A stretch of 64,000 bases of DNA from Sarcocystis neurona (Eukaryota; Apicomplexa; Conoidasida; Eucoccidiorida; Sarcocystidae), in contig KL647288.1 of assembly GCA_000727475.1 (NCBI GenBank), positions 965,285 to 1,029,284 on the forward strand. Direction: 5' to 3'. Both the position numbers and the translations under genes were made by a program. A model generated the notes under the pieces. That model was given only the letters and a program-made list of their open reading frames with translations, was not told where the DNA came from and did not search any database. Below are positions 51,390 to 62,983 of this stretch, piece by piece. Positions within the stretch are counted from its first letter, which is position 1. The number at the start of each line of letters is the position of its first letter.

Positions 51390-53276
51390 TTTTTGCATAA
51401 CGGTTCACTGAAATCCTAATGTGGCCATTAGCGACTTCTTCGTTGTAAAGTCGTGGGTGCCGCGTCGGAAACAGTTCTTAACGAAAGAATTTGCCTTTTC
51501 GACGCGTCTGTATTCTCCTCAATGTCCGCTAGGTGTTAGGTCGGCCAGAAGTCTTAGGCAGATCTCCTGTTATTGAACCTTACAGTACTCATCTCCAGCA
51601 GCCGCAGTTGTACTGCAGTACACCGCCGACCTCCCTCCTCCGAGAAACAGCTTCCACGGCGGTCAGTGATGACGCGGCGGCGCGACGAGCAGCAGCTCTG
51701 CTCTCTTTACAAGCAAGACACGTGCTGTGCGCAGTGCTCAACGCGCGCAGTTCTGTAACAACCCTTTCGAAGACGACGTGTTGTGTAGAAGCGTACTGTT
51801 TGCGTATCTCTTCGCACTGATACTGTAGTGGGTTTATGGTGTGAGATCAGTGGTAGCAAGCATTGCAAGTGTTTCATGCTTATGGTCACCCGCATTCGCT
51901 GAGTGGTGCGGCTCCATGTTATATGTACACAAACACTGGTGCGTATAGTACAAATGACCTTTCGTACACGTACGATATACATACACGTACAGCCTCTCCC
52001 TCCAGACACCCGTCTCAAGACACGGGTGTCTGCGATGCATGTTCTGTGCATCTGATAACCCTATTGCGTGGAACACCTACGGGGCACCTCTTCTGTCACG
52101 TGTGAAAAACTTTGGGAGCATCCTCTCTAGACCATGCCAGCCACATTTTTGTGCGTTGACATTTATGCTTTGCGCTCCGTACAATCCCCGAAAAATTTTC
52201 TTCACCCCCAAGACATGAGCGTGGCTAGCTAGCCACTTCCGTGTTCTTCACGGTGTTTCTTCACTTCAGCGTGTACGACTTACACGTACGTAGCCTCATT
52301 TGTCCCAACAATATAACACTATTTTGCTCATTTTGCTCTTCCTTGCGTATCTATCGGCGAGGCAATCGCTTGCTTTCGTCAGTGGCTGTGCTGGATGGTA
52401 GCTATAGTCCAGGTATGCCGAATAAGATAGTTTACGTGCACTCTAATTTGTGCCGATGGTGTAGTGCATAGCCATTATGAAAAGATGGAAGATCTTTCGC
52501 GGCCGGCACCACCGGTGTTCCCTCCTGTGACTCACCCCAGACCCGTATCTTTGTCTGAACCTTTCTTCTACAGCGAACAGGGGCAGTTCTGCAAAGTTGC
52601 CTCCAAAGACTTCTCGACTGCATCTGCCCGCCACACAGCTCATCTGTCTTGCGTACGTTTTCGCTACTTATGTGCACTGTGAGGGTGGCGGCTCCAGCGT
52701 AGCTCAGCCTGCGTGCTGCATTTTTGTAGAGATGAGCAGAGGAGTCGCCTTGTGTGAATCTTTTTCTGTGCGGCCGCGATTAGTACATCTGCTACTGTGA
52801 TCAGCACACACGACCCCCGTAGCGCTGGAATCCGATGTACCTATAGACTTCATCAAATTTCGTGTTTAGATTTAACGCGTTGCCCTTCCAGGCTCTGCCT
52901 CTTCTCTATAGTTGCACGTGGTGCTCACCACGCCTGCAGGCCATAAACTGTTCAGTCACCGCTTTCCCAGTACCGGTTGCAAGTTACGAAGGACCGTGTG
53001 CGTTATCTGTTTCCGCAGTTTGTTACACAGTCTTACAGACTTTCTCCTGCTTCCACGCAGTATTCCTTCTTCCTCGCGTTCCCCTTCACTAGGAGAATTT
53101 TTATTCCCGTTTTACGATCTACGGGAAGCTCGCCGTTGCGCGGTCCTTCCCCTAAACCAGTAGAACGAAAATTTTTTTCCTCCTTTCCCGGCCGCACGAG
53201 ACACGGCACCGTCTGCAGGGCACAGGGGGTCTAGACAACTTCACTGACACTTCCATTTGGATCCAAAAGAACAAGC

Positions 53277-54531
53277 ATGCCTTCATCAACGTACCGTCGC
53301 TATGTTGGCCGCCCTACTGCTCCTGCGGACAAAATGGATCTTCGCCGAATTCGTAGACTCCTGAGAGGCGCTTCGTGTGGCACCCGTCGTTCCTTTTCTT
53401 CGCCGAAAGCCAAAACCCACAAACAGCCGACTACTCCGAGTTTTCTCGGTCTCCTTAGTATAGACGAAGATACTGACCTTTCCAGTAATTCACGGCTTCC
53501 CACCACGCCATCACAACAAAACCCGCGGCATGGGTTCAAGCAGTTTCGACGACTGCAGGTTGAACAAAAAGGCGAAAACCTAGAAGAAGGCTGCCTGACG
53601 AGATATCGTAGCGCCTATGTGCCATCTGAGTATCACGGTAAAAACTTTTACGCAGCGTCACCGGTGGATAAGGCGAGGCGACACGAGATCAAAAATCATC
53701 AGGTGCAATTTGTTGTCGCTAGACGATCACCTCCAGCGTCGAATTCTTGTAACCACGGATTCAGGGGGGTCGAACTGAGTTTGTCCGGCCTTCAACAGGA
53801 CCGAGTTGTCGACGATAGTACTCAAGAGCGAGAACACCTCGAACAGGGCAGCATTCAGCCGGAAGATCAACGATCTCAGCAGCAGCTAGAGCAGCGGCAT
53901 CAGACCTCCGCCAAAAAGCGCTTGGCTGCTTCCGGAGAAAAGCCAACGTGGACTTGTGACAAGGTGGGCGCCGCCCTCTCAACGTCCGGTCTTCCCGTGA
54001 TAGGAAAACGCGAGGTACTGGAGTGGGCGTCTTCCCTCACACATAGGTCAACCCCAGTGACCTTCGCCTCTTTGAAGTGCGGGGCTGTCTTTCTCAGCTT
54101 GTTCTGTCACATCTGGCCAAGGCTTGTCTCGTCCTGCAGAAAAAAAATAGTGTCTGCCTCTGCGCGTGGTCGCTCCTCTCGCGAGGTGGGAAAACACTTG
54201 GGTGAAGACGGCCGCTGGGAGCTTATTGAGATGGTGTTGACTGAAGCAAAGGTGCCGGTCAAATTTTTCCCTCGCGAAACAATCAAAGCAGAGGAATTTC
54301 GCGCCTGTTATCAAGCGCTCGTCCTACTGTACTTCTTCTACACGCTTCTAAAGGAACACGCGTGCGAATTTATATTAGCACATCCTGTTGACGCAGACGT
54401 GTCTCAATTTGTGTCCAGTCCAGCGCCCCTGGCTTCCTTAGTGCGGGCAGGAAGTGTTCGCCTTCGCTCAAAGAGAAAGGAAGAAACGCACAGCTCAGAA
54501 GACGCAGCCAACCCATCATCGTCATGTGTGG
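53277..54531 (+). CDS. CH-coiled-coil gene exon 1
   Basis: 418 codons plus one base. The basic N-terminus (MPSSTYRRYVGRPTAPADKM) is followed by low-complexity sequence and the CH-like domain. The frame would run to a TAG-type stop at 54557, but a good donor (GG/GTAAGC) lies at 54532 and its phase fits the next exon. Confidence 0.8.
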
Positions 54532-57500
54532 GTAAGCCACGAGAGACGCCCGGATAGACGACTGGCGTTATCTGGAACCGTGCCCGCGCGTAGGTCGCCG
54601 AAACTGTTTAGGTATAAATGCCTACTTGCACCTAAGCGCTGTGTACGTGGTTGTTGTCCTTACCAGCTTAGTTGACAGCTGTGCGCGAGTTCATGTACGA
54701 AGAGACTGCTAAGAATCCTCTCGTGGCGTGTACTTGCTTGTTTTCAAAGGAGCACCAATTTGTTCGCAAGTGTTGGAGCAGCCTTGTTTGCTTGGACGCT
54801 ACTCTCTGCTTTCGCAGACCTGACGACTCGGTTGACAAGCACTTCGCCTTGCTGCACGCAGCCACAGAGAGACAAGCTCAGAGCTGTGGACGTTATCTGA
54901 TATCGTGTCGATTTTGTTCCACAGGTAGCTGTGCGCGAAGCAGCAGACAACATATTCTGTCTTTAACATTCTATGTGGGTCGAAATATACAAGTATATTT
55001 TTATACATGTAGGTGTGTATAAATCTGTACAGGCAGGTTCCTAAAGAGCAGACTGCTAAAGAAACAAAGGTGACAAGAACCTTTGGCCTCGCGAATGACT
55101 TGATTTTCCTCTGTGTGTAGAGTTAAAAGATGACACAGATGTGGCAAGAACTGCTCCTGAGACGCAAGGTTCGCATCAAGCACATCAGGAAACAGACAGG
55201 GACGGCGAAGGTAGTTTGTCTCAACTGCAAGACCGGCCTGGCGCCGGGTCTTGGGAGGAGAAGGGGACGCAAGCAGAGGACGCAGAGCCGCAACAGGGTT
55301 GCACGAAAAGGAACAGGTCAACGAAGAGGAGACACACCACCGCAGACCGTACGGATAATGACTGCAGCGGCAAAGGGCCCTTCGCAAAGATAGAGGATAT
55401 TTGTTCGAATAAAATTGGGACTTCTGCGGAGATCAGGACAAATTTCGTGGCACCCGACTCAGGTACAGGGAGAGACTCTGCTGTGTGCATGAACTTATCA
55501 GAAGCCGGAACAGCCGAGTCTGCAGTTCAGTCCTCTGCTCGGCAAAACAGTGGCGTTTTCCTTCTTATACATAGGTGAGTCGACCAAAGCGTCTGTGTGG
55601 TGTGCGGGTGCGTTTCTTTTTTTGCTGCTGGTCTGGCAGGAGGGGGAGGAGGCCAACAACGCAGCAGTACGACTATCAGCACCAGGAGCGCAGAAGACAA
55701 ACGGCAGTCGAGAGACTCTTTGTCCGCACGGGAGTGTGAATCTGTTTGCAAAGAGCCGCTGATGTCTGGTACAACGCAAGCGTGTAGGGGGTCGCGGGTG
55801 CCCCAGCTCCAGGTGGAGCGGAAAGTCTTTGACCTGCAGACGGGAGTTGCAGGGAAGAAAATCGTCGCACAAGGAGGGGACACACAGACGGACTCTAGCC
55901 ACCAGCCCGACAGAAGACAGCAGGCTGTTCTCAGAACTTCCTCCTTGCCGTCCTCGTCAGAGCAGGATGCCAGTTCCGATTTTTCTACGCTTCGCGAGTC
56001 GTTGCTGCTGCGGCCAACGCAGCGGCGCCGGGGAAGCAGCTATTCTTCCGCTTCCTTGCTGCAGAGCAGTGGGAGAAGCAGAGAAACAAGTAGCTGCGGG
56101 AGCAGCTGTACAAACAGAAATTCCCCAAGAAGTTGCAAAAGCAGTGTCACGTGTGACCCGGGGGCCTCTTTTGCATCAGAAGGAAATGAGCCAGCGGAAC
56201 GTCCTCAGTGCCCCCCGTGGCCGCCGTGCAACACACCACTAGGCAGAACCTTGTCGCGTCTTCCCGGTGTCGATTGCGTCACCGATCGCAGGGGCCTCTC
56301 TACTTTTCGCCAGCACCGAAGAACCTGTGCCTTGCGGTCTGCTTCTGCCTTTGACCATAGTCTTCAGGACAGCGCCGGTTCGAGCTGCAGCAGTGCAAAC
56401 AGCAGCAGCCGCCAGCCTCCGCCTGCTGCGAACTCTGCTGCTGCGCGGACAGATGAGCCGGCGTCTGGTCGCACGGTCATCGGAGGCACTTTCCACACCG
56501 ACGGGACTTTTTCTGCAGCACGAGTCGCACAGCAGCAGCAGGGGCAGCCACAGCTGCGCACGGCGTTGGCGGCGGACGCCCCTGGATGCGTTGCTGCACC
56601 AGCTGGCGTTCCTGGGGTTGCATGCGGGCCCTGTTCTTCGCTGTCGCGTTGCAGGAGGAGTCAGCCCGTGCAGGGGAAAGCGAAGATTGGTATATGGGAT
56701 GAAAAGCAACTCTCCCTGAGCCAGTCGGCTGTCCCTGCGCCTTACGTTGGCGCTGCCTCTCTGGCGGAGGAGAAGCGGCATTCCGCCTTGCAGTCCCTTC
56801 CACAAAAAGATCGTCAAGCGTCGAAGTGCACCAACAGCGGTTTTTCTTACTGCAGTGGAGTGGGTTGTATTTGTTTTCATGAGAATAACGAGCCGACTTC
56901 GTCGCTTCCGACGGCGTGCTGCCGTTGCTCTGACGACTGCAACCGCCGACTCAGCGACTCCCGTGGACTCTTGCTGCTGCAGCAGCCGCCTATTCTGTGT
57001 TGCTGCGACTCAAACAAAGACGAAGAAGCAAATGCCCGTTCATTCTCGACTCTGCCCCTTCCAGGGTGGTCGCGTCCAACTGCGTCGGCAGCTGCTGGCG
57101 AGAAAGAGGTTAGCGTCTCCCTCGACGTGGAAAACAAATACTCGTGGAAGACACAGGCACAGGAAGGCCAAAAGCAACAGAAACAGAATCAGACGTTGCC
57201 GCTGCAGCTTCTATCGTGGAGTAGTGTAGAGCAGCAGGTGAAAGGAGAAAAAGTTATTGTCGGGTTGCGGGCGCAAGTGGATCTGCTGCAGCAGCAACTC
57301 CGTAGAAGTAACGAAGAGAAACAGCTGCTGCTGCAACAGGGCGAGCAGCAGCTGCGCGCAGCCCAGGAAGCTGCTGCTGCTGAGCTGCAGCACGCGAAGG
57401 AACAGTACCAAGCAGAACTTCTTAAACTGAGAACAGGCCACTCTTTGGCTCTGCAAGAGCTGAGTCAACAGGCCGATTTAAAACTCCGACAGGTCGAAGA

Positions 57501-60500
57501 CGACCTAATCATGGATGTTGAACTTCTTTGTGGCAGTCCAGAAGGAGGAAAAAGTGCCGACGGTCGCTACACTGGTGAAAATGGAGCTGCTGCATCTGCT
57601 AAGCCGGTGGGGGCTGCAGCAACAGCATCGCTGGACCAAGCGGAAGCAGCAGAAAGTTCAGGACGGGAGAAGGATACACTGTATGCGGCAATGTCAACGA
57701 AGTTGCAGGGAGATAAGGAAGGAGAAATCATTCTACCAAATGATAAGAGAAGAGAGGAGAGTCGTCTAGAAGAGCAGCGGCCGCAACAACAACAGCAAGA
57801 AGGAATGAACAGTTTTGGACTAGCAGCAGTAAAAAAAGTGAATCAGCTGCAAGCACTTATGGAGGAGCGTCTGCGTGTGCGCGACACTGCCTCTCGTCAA
57901 CTGCAGCAGCAACTGCAGGACCTGCAGCGCATCTACTGCGGCTTCGTCATGCGTTCGGAGCAGCGATGGAGAGAATGGCTTGACACGCGAAAAATAGAAG
58001 AGAGTGTGCAAGAACTGCTTACCCTGCGACTCCCCGTCGATCTCGACGGAAACTCTCCCACAGCAAATACTTGTCCTTCGAGAGACAACGTTCCTGCAGA
58101 GAAAGTTGCGGGGGTGTGGTGGCGTGCCTGTCTTTGTTCGAACAGCCCAACTGCTGCTAACGTTTTTGACGCAGTCGTCCCACCTTCTGAACGAGGCACA
58201 GATGCCGAGGTGCCGGGGCAGAAATTCGTCTTGAGCAAGCATCTGGCGCAACAGGAGCAGAGTCAGCAGCAGCAGGTTCTTCGAAAAGAACCGCAGGAGG
58301 GAAGGGACATCGCGGCGAGGCTGCGCTACACTGTTCGTCAGCAGCTCTCTGCAGTGCTGAAAGTAGCAGCAGCAGCTCGAGCCCACGGCGGAGAAGTCCC
58401 GGTGGGGTCAGACTGGCATGCAATTCTCGAGCGTCGTCTGGCCGCTTCACTTGTTGACGCTGTGACGCTTGTTCATCTCCAGCAGCTGCAGCACCAGCAG
58501 CAGGAGCTGGTGTTACTTCGACGGTTCCACCAGCAGCAGCTGCAACGGCGCGACTCGCCGCGCGGAGTGCCAGCGGCGAAAACGGCGGGCTTCGAAGACG
58601 CATGGAGCAGTCCTGTCTCCGGTTCTTCGACGAGAAAGAGCAGCAGCAACAGCGGTGGTGCCCTGGAGACGAGACAGACGAAACACGTGAACGCGGAGGA
58701 CGACAGACGCAGGCAGTCAGCAGACAGAAGAACACATCGTCGACAGCAGACTTGCTACCCGATGCTGCTGCCGGGGTGGGAGGGGAGCAACCAGGTGTGG
58801 GAAAGAGGTGACCTCGAGAAGGAGCTTGAGCTAGAAGCTCGAGCAAGACGGCTGACTGTTCGTAATATTCGGCTGCAGCGTTCAAATGATTATCTTCGCC
58901 GAAAGATTGACTTTCTTTTGAAGTGGAAGGAGGAAGACCAGCATTTCGAGCAGCAAGTTCTCAAGGCCAGAGCAGCAGCTGCAGCCGCTACAGAAAAACA
59001 TACACAACTTGCCGCAGCAGCTGCTCGAGCCTGCCAACAGGTCGGCGTCGGCCTCGTGCCTTCAGAAGAAGAGAAACACATGCCGGCAGCACACTCGCTC
59101 TGCGGTTTGAAGCATGAACCCGCCGCAACCGCAGGAAATCCCGTCGTCCACACCGCTGCTGCTTCTTCTTCTCCCCGGTGGCGTTGTGGGGTGGTCGGCG
59201 CGCATGGCGGTGCCGAAGTTGGCAGCGAAGGAGAAGGAGAAGGAGGGGAAGGCGCAGTCGGGCGGGCGTGGGAAGCTGCGGCGACATGGGAGCAACAGCA
59301 GAAAGAAGCAAACGCCGACGGGAGGACTACGGATACCCCAGAAAAGGAGGAAGGCATCTTGGGGAGTTCGACGACTCCCACGAAAAGATGCGTCATTGCA
59401 GGGGCAGGAGTCAAGGCGACAGCAGCAGCAGCAGCAGAGGCAGACGCGTTATCGCCCGCAGTGCAGCAACTGTCGGAGAGACAAGGGGCCTGGGACGCGT
59501 CTCCGCACTGGCTGCCGCCGCTGCTGCTGGTGGGCGAAGGGGACGACGTGCTGCGGAGGGTCGAAGAAAATGAAGCCGAATTGTTGCACTTGCTGCGCTG
59601 GGTTGCGGCGAGTACCCAGGCAGAGCAGCGAGACCTCACGAGGAAGAATTCGAGCGCCTTTTCGACTGAAGACGGAGGAACAGGCGGATTTTCACAACGG
59701 CGGGAGCGCTCCCTACTCCTCTCCAGCGTCAGACAGACTTCTGCTCCTTCCCCTCCGCCTTTTCCTCCAGGAGACGCAGTGGTGATGGCAGAGAAGCTGC
59801 GGCGACGTTCGATGGAGCCGGAGACACGCGCGCGTGGAGACAGGGGGAGACCGCCGGGCGAGTGGGTCAGCATCCCTATCGAATCAGGAAAACGACTTCT
59901 TGAACTTTTCTGGGAGTTGATGGAAGCCTCGTACAAGTAAGTCAACAAACTTGTTGCTGGCGGAGAGCGAGACTTAATAAACTCGCGTTGTCTTCTCGTT
60001 CGTGCGTGCTGCCGTAGCTGCTGCTGCTGGTGCTGCGTGAGTGCCACGACAACGGCTCCTCGTGCCCGTTCTCCCAGGCCTCATCACTTTTGACTCTCCA
60101 CGTCTCTGACAGCACGCAGAAAAAGATGCAAGCGTGCCTTCCGTCCTCCGCCTTGCCTCGTAAAGTCTGACCCAGAAGCGTGTGCCTGCACTCTTCGGCT
60201 CGTCCTCTTTTTCTTCTTGCCAAGTGCGGCGAGACCCTGCGTCTTCTTTTGGGCATACTTCCTGCAAAAAGAGACGGAAGGAAGCAGCAGAAAAGGAAGA
60301 AAAACGCCAGCGAAGAAACGACAGCAGCACCGTCGGGAGCCCCACCGGCACGTGGCTCAGCCGTCCTCACGCACCACACTTCACACATCCCTACTGCCAA
60401 GTGCTGCAGTTTCTCATTCCCATACACCAGCAAAACTTCCCGCACCGGCGAGGGTGTCGGTATTTGTATGTGTGTATGTAGGGATGTGTGTAGATACGTG

Positions 60501-62983
60501 TGTATGTATGTATGTGTGTATGTACGTATGTGTACGTGTGTATGTGTACGTTTATGTATGTGTCCGTATCTATCTGTCCCTGTGTATGTACCTATGTATG
60601 TAGGGACGTACGTAGGGATGTATGTATGTATATGTGTGTGTGTATGTGTATATGTGGACGTACGTATGTGTGCGTATGTACGTATATATGTGTTTATGTA
60701 TGCATACACACACATATATATATGTGCCTTGTAAGGGTGCCCGTTTCGCCTGAGTGCGTGTCTGCATTGTCCCCGTTCTGTCGTGGGGAAGTTATCACTT
60801 GGGAAACGTAGATTTCTTTTTCTGTGTGTCTGGGAATATTTTCTCTCTGCACTGCGCGCGAAGTTGAAATAAACGCTGTTTTCCCTTCTCCCCTTCCCCG
60901 CCTGCAACCGCTCTCCCCTGTTGAGGAGGACACACAAACAGAGAAAAAGATACACGGAGAGGAACATAGAGAGACACGGAGACAGATAGAAAGGCAGAGA
61001 CGGAGAACGACACATACAGACCGAGAAAAAGACAGAGAAATATAGAGAGAAAGAAAGGCAGAGAGACACAGACAGACAGGCAGAAAGACACACACAGAAA
61101 GAGAGAAGGGCAGCGAGACAGGCACTCAGTCAGACGGCCAGGAAGGCAGAGCGAGTGGGCTCGGACAGAGAGGAAGACAGCGAGGCAGAGAGACACACAG
61201 ACCGATAAGCACGTTTTCCTCGCCTGTGTAGATGGACGAGTACTTGTCCGTTGCTACTTGTAGGGGTTACACACATGTGTCCCTTTGTAGCTGCAGTGCA
61301 TGCAAGTGTCGACGCAAACATGTATATAGATGTGTGTTGAAGGGTGTATGTGTATGTGTCTCCCCACGGACAGGAGCAGGCAAAGGCATTTCTTCTTTCT
61401 CGCCATCATCTGGGAGAGAAAGTATCCTCCCGAGGCCGAGTGTTTTGCTCGTATGCTGCAGTTCTTTTTGTGTTGACATGCGCTGCCGACGGCGACTCGC
61501 TCTGCTCCGCGTTTCGGGAGCCCGGCGCCTTGTTGAGCGACGGCTCCTCCTTTTCCCGCTTCATACCCGTGCCTTGCCGTTTCTTTGATTGCTGCCCTTT
61601 TCCGCTGACTGCTTGTTTTCTTTGCATGCCCAATTCAGTACCGCCTTCTTTGTCGAAATCTCGTCGTTTTGCTTCTTCCTTTCTTCGCCGGCCTCAGGCA
61701 TCGCGTCCGGCTGCAAGAGAGCGGACGACAAATTCTCCTTCTTCATGCGGCACTTCGTGAGCACCGACAGCAGGCGCAACTTGCTGAACAGGTACCGCCA
61801 CTTATCGTCAAACATTTCAACACCCAACACCCACACACACGTACATATCTGTATGTGTGTGTCTCTCTCTCATGCATATTTATGGAGAGATAGGGATGCA
61901 TGTGCACACATATATACACGCGTGTAAGAAGGTAAACATATCTACATCCATCTTTCTCTACGTGTGTCTCCCTTTCTCATGTGCATATGGGGAGACACGG
62001 GCGGCACGTCTACTGGTCCATTCAGAGGATATTACATATATGTCCATCGACCTACCTATATTCGTGTCTTCTCTCTCTCTTTTCGTCGGACACGTGGATT
62101 TAGATATGAAGAGGTGGGATACACCTATGCGTGTATGGAGGCAAAGGGTCGAAGGCAGTCGGAGTAGCAGCAGGAGGCGAGACGGCGCAATACACGAGAG
62201 TGGGAACTTCGATGACAGGCAGACTAGGAAGTAGAAGTGAACAGCGCTGCAGAAATGAACGGAAAATGTTCTTCCCTCTTTTCCGACTCCCTATGGGCGT
62301 CTTTTTGGCAGCGGACGTCTCGTAAGTCGCGGCCGCAGCTTCTCCACCTTCCGACGGGAGTTCATTGCGCTGCGCTGTTCGTCCGTCTCCACAAACACAA
62401 GCAGTCTCCGTCTCTGTGTCTCTGCGTCTGTGTCCGTGTGTCTGTCTCCGCGTCTCCGTGTCTCTGTCTCTGTGTCTCTGCGTCTGCGTGTATACGCAGC
62501 GTCTCGTTGTGAGGGGAATAGTGGGATATGAGAGGAGCCGCAGCAACTTCTTTTGTTAGGGAGGCGTTTCTGCAGATACGCAGCTCACGTATAGGCGCCC
62601 GTTGTCTCTTCGGTGCGTCCAGCTGACGTCCTCCTCACATTTAGTTGTCGATGCTACGCTTCGAGGAGAAAGAGACAAACGCGTTTGTCTCTTTGCGAGA
62701 CAGGAGAGAGAAGGCCTTTTTTCTTCCGTTGCGTGGGGGGGACTTGTATCTTGTCCTTTCCTTCTGCGTTTTGTTCTCTGCTTCCGCTGTTCCAAAAAAT
62801 CCCTCCTTCGGTCCATCTGCACCCTTCTCTGCAATATGTCCAACGCATCCGCTATCTGTTGCTATCTCTCGCCAGCGCAGCAAAGAAGCACTTGAAGAGG
62901 AAAGAAGCAAATGGCAACAGCGGGAAGGTCACGCGATTCTTCAGTTCTACAGAGTTGTTGGACGCTACAAAGTTCAACTCCTG
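53277..62983 (+). CDS. Giant CH-domain coiled-coil protein, at least five exons, 3' incomplete
   Basis: Exons are 53277-54531, 55121-55462, 55640-59936, 61698-61791 and 62876-62983, joined at phases 1, 1, 2 and 0. They sum to 6,096 bases, i.e. 2,032 codons without a stop, so the gene continues past 62983. An in-frame stop at 53232-53234 supports the ATG at 53277. Residues about 243-370 resemble a calponin-homology fold of the EB1/Hook/NuMA type (REVLEWASSL..., a GAVFLSLFCHIWP helix, then GRWELIEMVL, FFPRET and LVLLYFFYTLL). Coiled-coil segments are at about 1067-1156, 1260-1330, 1466-1508, 1590-1666 and from about 1838 through the last two exons. Between them are Ser-rich and Gln/Ala-run linkers encoded by CAG repeats. 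The architecture suggests a microtubule- or centrosome-associated scaffold; the exact family is not recognised. Confidence 0.7.
54532..55120 (+). other. CH-coiled-coil gene intron 1
   Basis: A 589-base intron from GTAAGC to TTTTCCTCTGTGTGTAG. It contains no recognised exon. Confidence 0.65.
55121..55462 (+). CDS. CH-coiled-coil gene exon 2
   Basis: Encodes a hydrophilic Asp/Gln/Thr-rich segment (LKDDTDVARTAPETQG onward). It starts and ends in phase 1. The donor chosen, TCAG/GTACAG, keeps frame with exon 3; a stronger-looking donor at 55575 (TAG/GTGAGT) would shift it. Confidence 0.6.
55463..55639 (+). other. CH-coiled-coil gene intron 2
   Basis: A 177-base intron ending in a long pyrimidine tract, TTTCTTTTTTTGCTGCTGG then TCTGGCAG. 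Its length is a multiple of three but the frame contains a TGA at 55576, so retention would truncate the protein. Confidence 0.6.
55640..59936 (+). CDS. CH-coiled-coil gene exon 3 (4.3 kb)
   Basis: A single 4,297-base open exon with Ser/Gly/Gln-rich sequence followed by leucine-rich coiled coils such as LRAQVDLLQQQLRRSNEEK and RLTVRNIRLQRSNDYLRRK. CAG and GCA triplet runs encode Gln and Ala. The frame meets TAA at 59938-59940, but that stop overlaps a perfect GTAAGT donor at 59937-59942, so splicing avoids it. Confidence 0.9.
59937..61697 (+). other. CH-coiled-coil gene intron 3
   Basis: A 1,761-base intron with a TGTA/CGTA microsatellite (60,455-60,725), a purine-rich AGAGACA tract (60,935-61,210), and a pyrimidine-rich 3' end with the acceptor TTCTTCGCCGGCCTCAG. 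Confidence 0.75.
61698..61791 (+). CDS. CH-coiled-coil gene exon 4
   Basis: Ninety-four bases that complete the split lysine codon and add HRVRLQESGRQILLLHAAL then REHRQQAQLAEQ, a clear amphipathic helix, before a CAG/GTACCG donor. The phase match on both sides supports it. Confidence 0.75.
61792..62875 (+). other. CH-coiled-coil gene intron 4
   Basis: A 1,084-base intron, CT-rich with GTCTCCGTGTCTCTG words at 62,390-62,490. The acceptor is TTGCTATCTCTCGCCAG. A further small exon inside it cannot be excluded, but none is required by phase. Confidence 0.6.
62876..62983 (+). CDS. CH-coiled-coil gene exon 5
   Basis: Thirty-six codons in phase 0 (RSKEALEEERSKWQQREGH onward to YKVQLL), continuing the coiled coil, followed by a GTAAAT donor. 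Confidence 0.7.

Larger units (their letters stand above)
45512..53276. other. Ordinary-complexity gene-poor region, right part
   Basis: No intact gene is recognised. The stretch carries possible minus-strand pol remnants, a 169-bp direct repeat and scattered frames. One + strand frame of 276 codons (47918-48748) begins with TTG rather than ATG and is not recognised. A + strand open stretch at 51533-51820 follows a fair acceptor-like CTCCTCAATGTCCGCTAG but has no supporting partner exon. Confidence 0.45.

Noticed and set aside
51533..51820. Ala/Leu-rich + strand open stretch after an acceptor-like sequence
   Set aside because: It begins with GTG, has no good donor, and could not be linked in phase to the downstream large gene, which has its own in-frame upstream stop.
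58890..60047. 385-codon minus-strand frame
   Set aside because: Antisense shadow of the CAG-rich exon 3 of the large coiled-coil gene.
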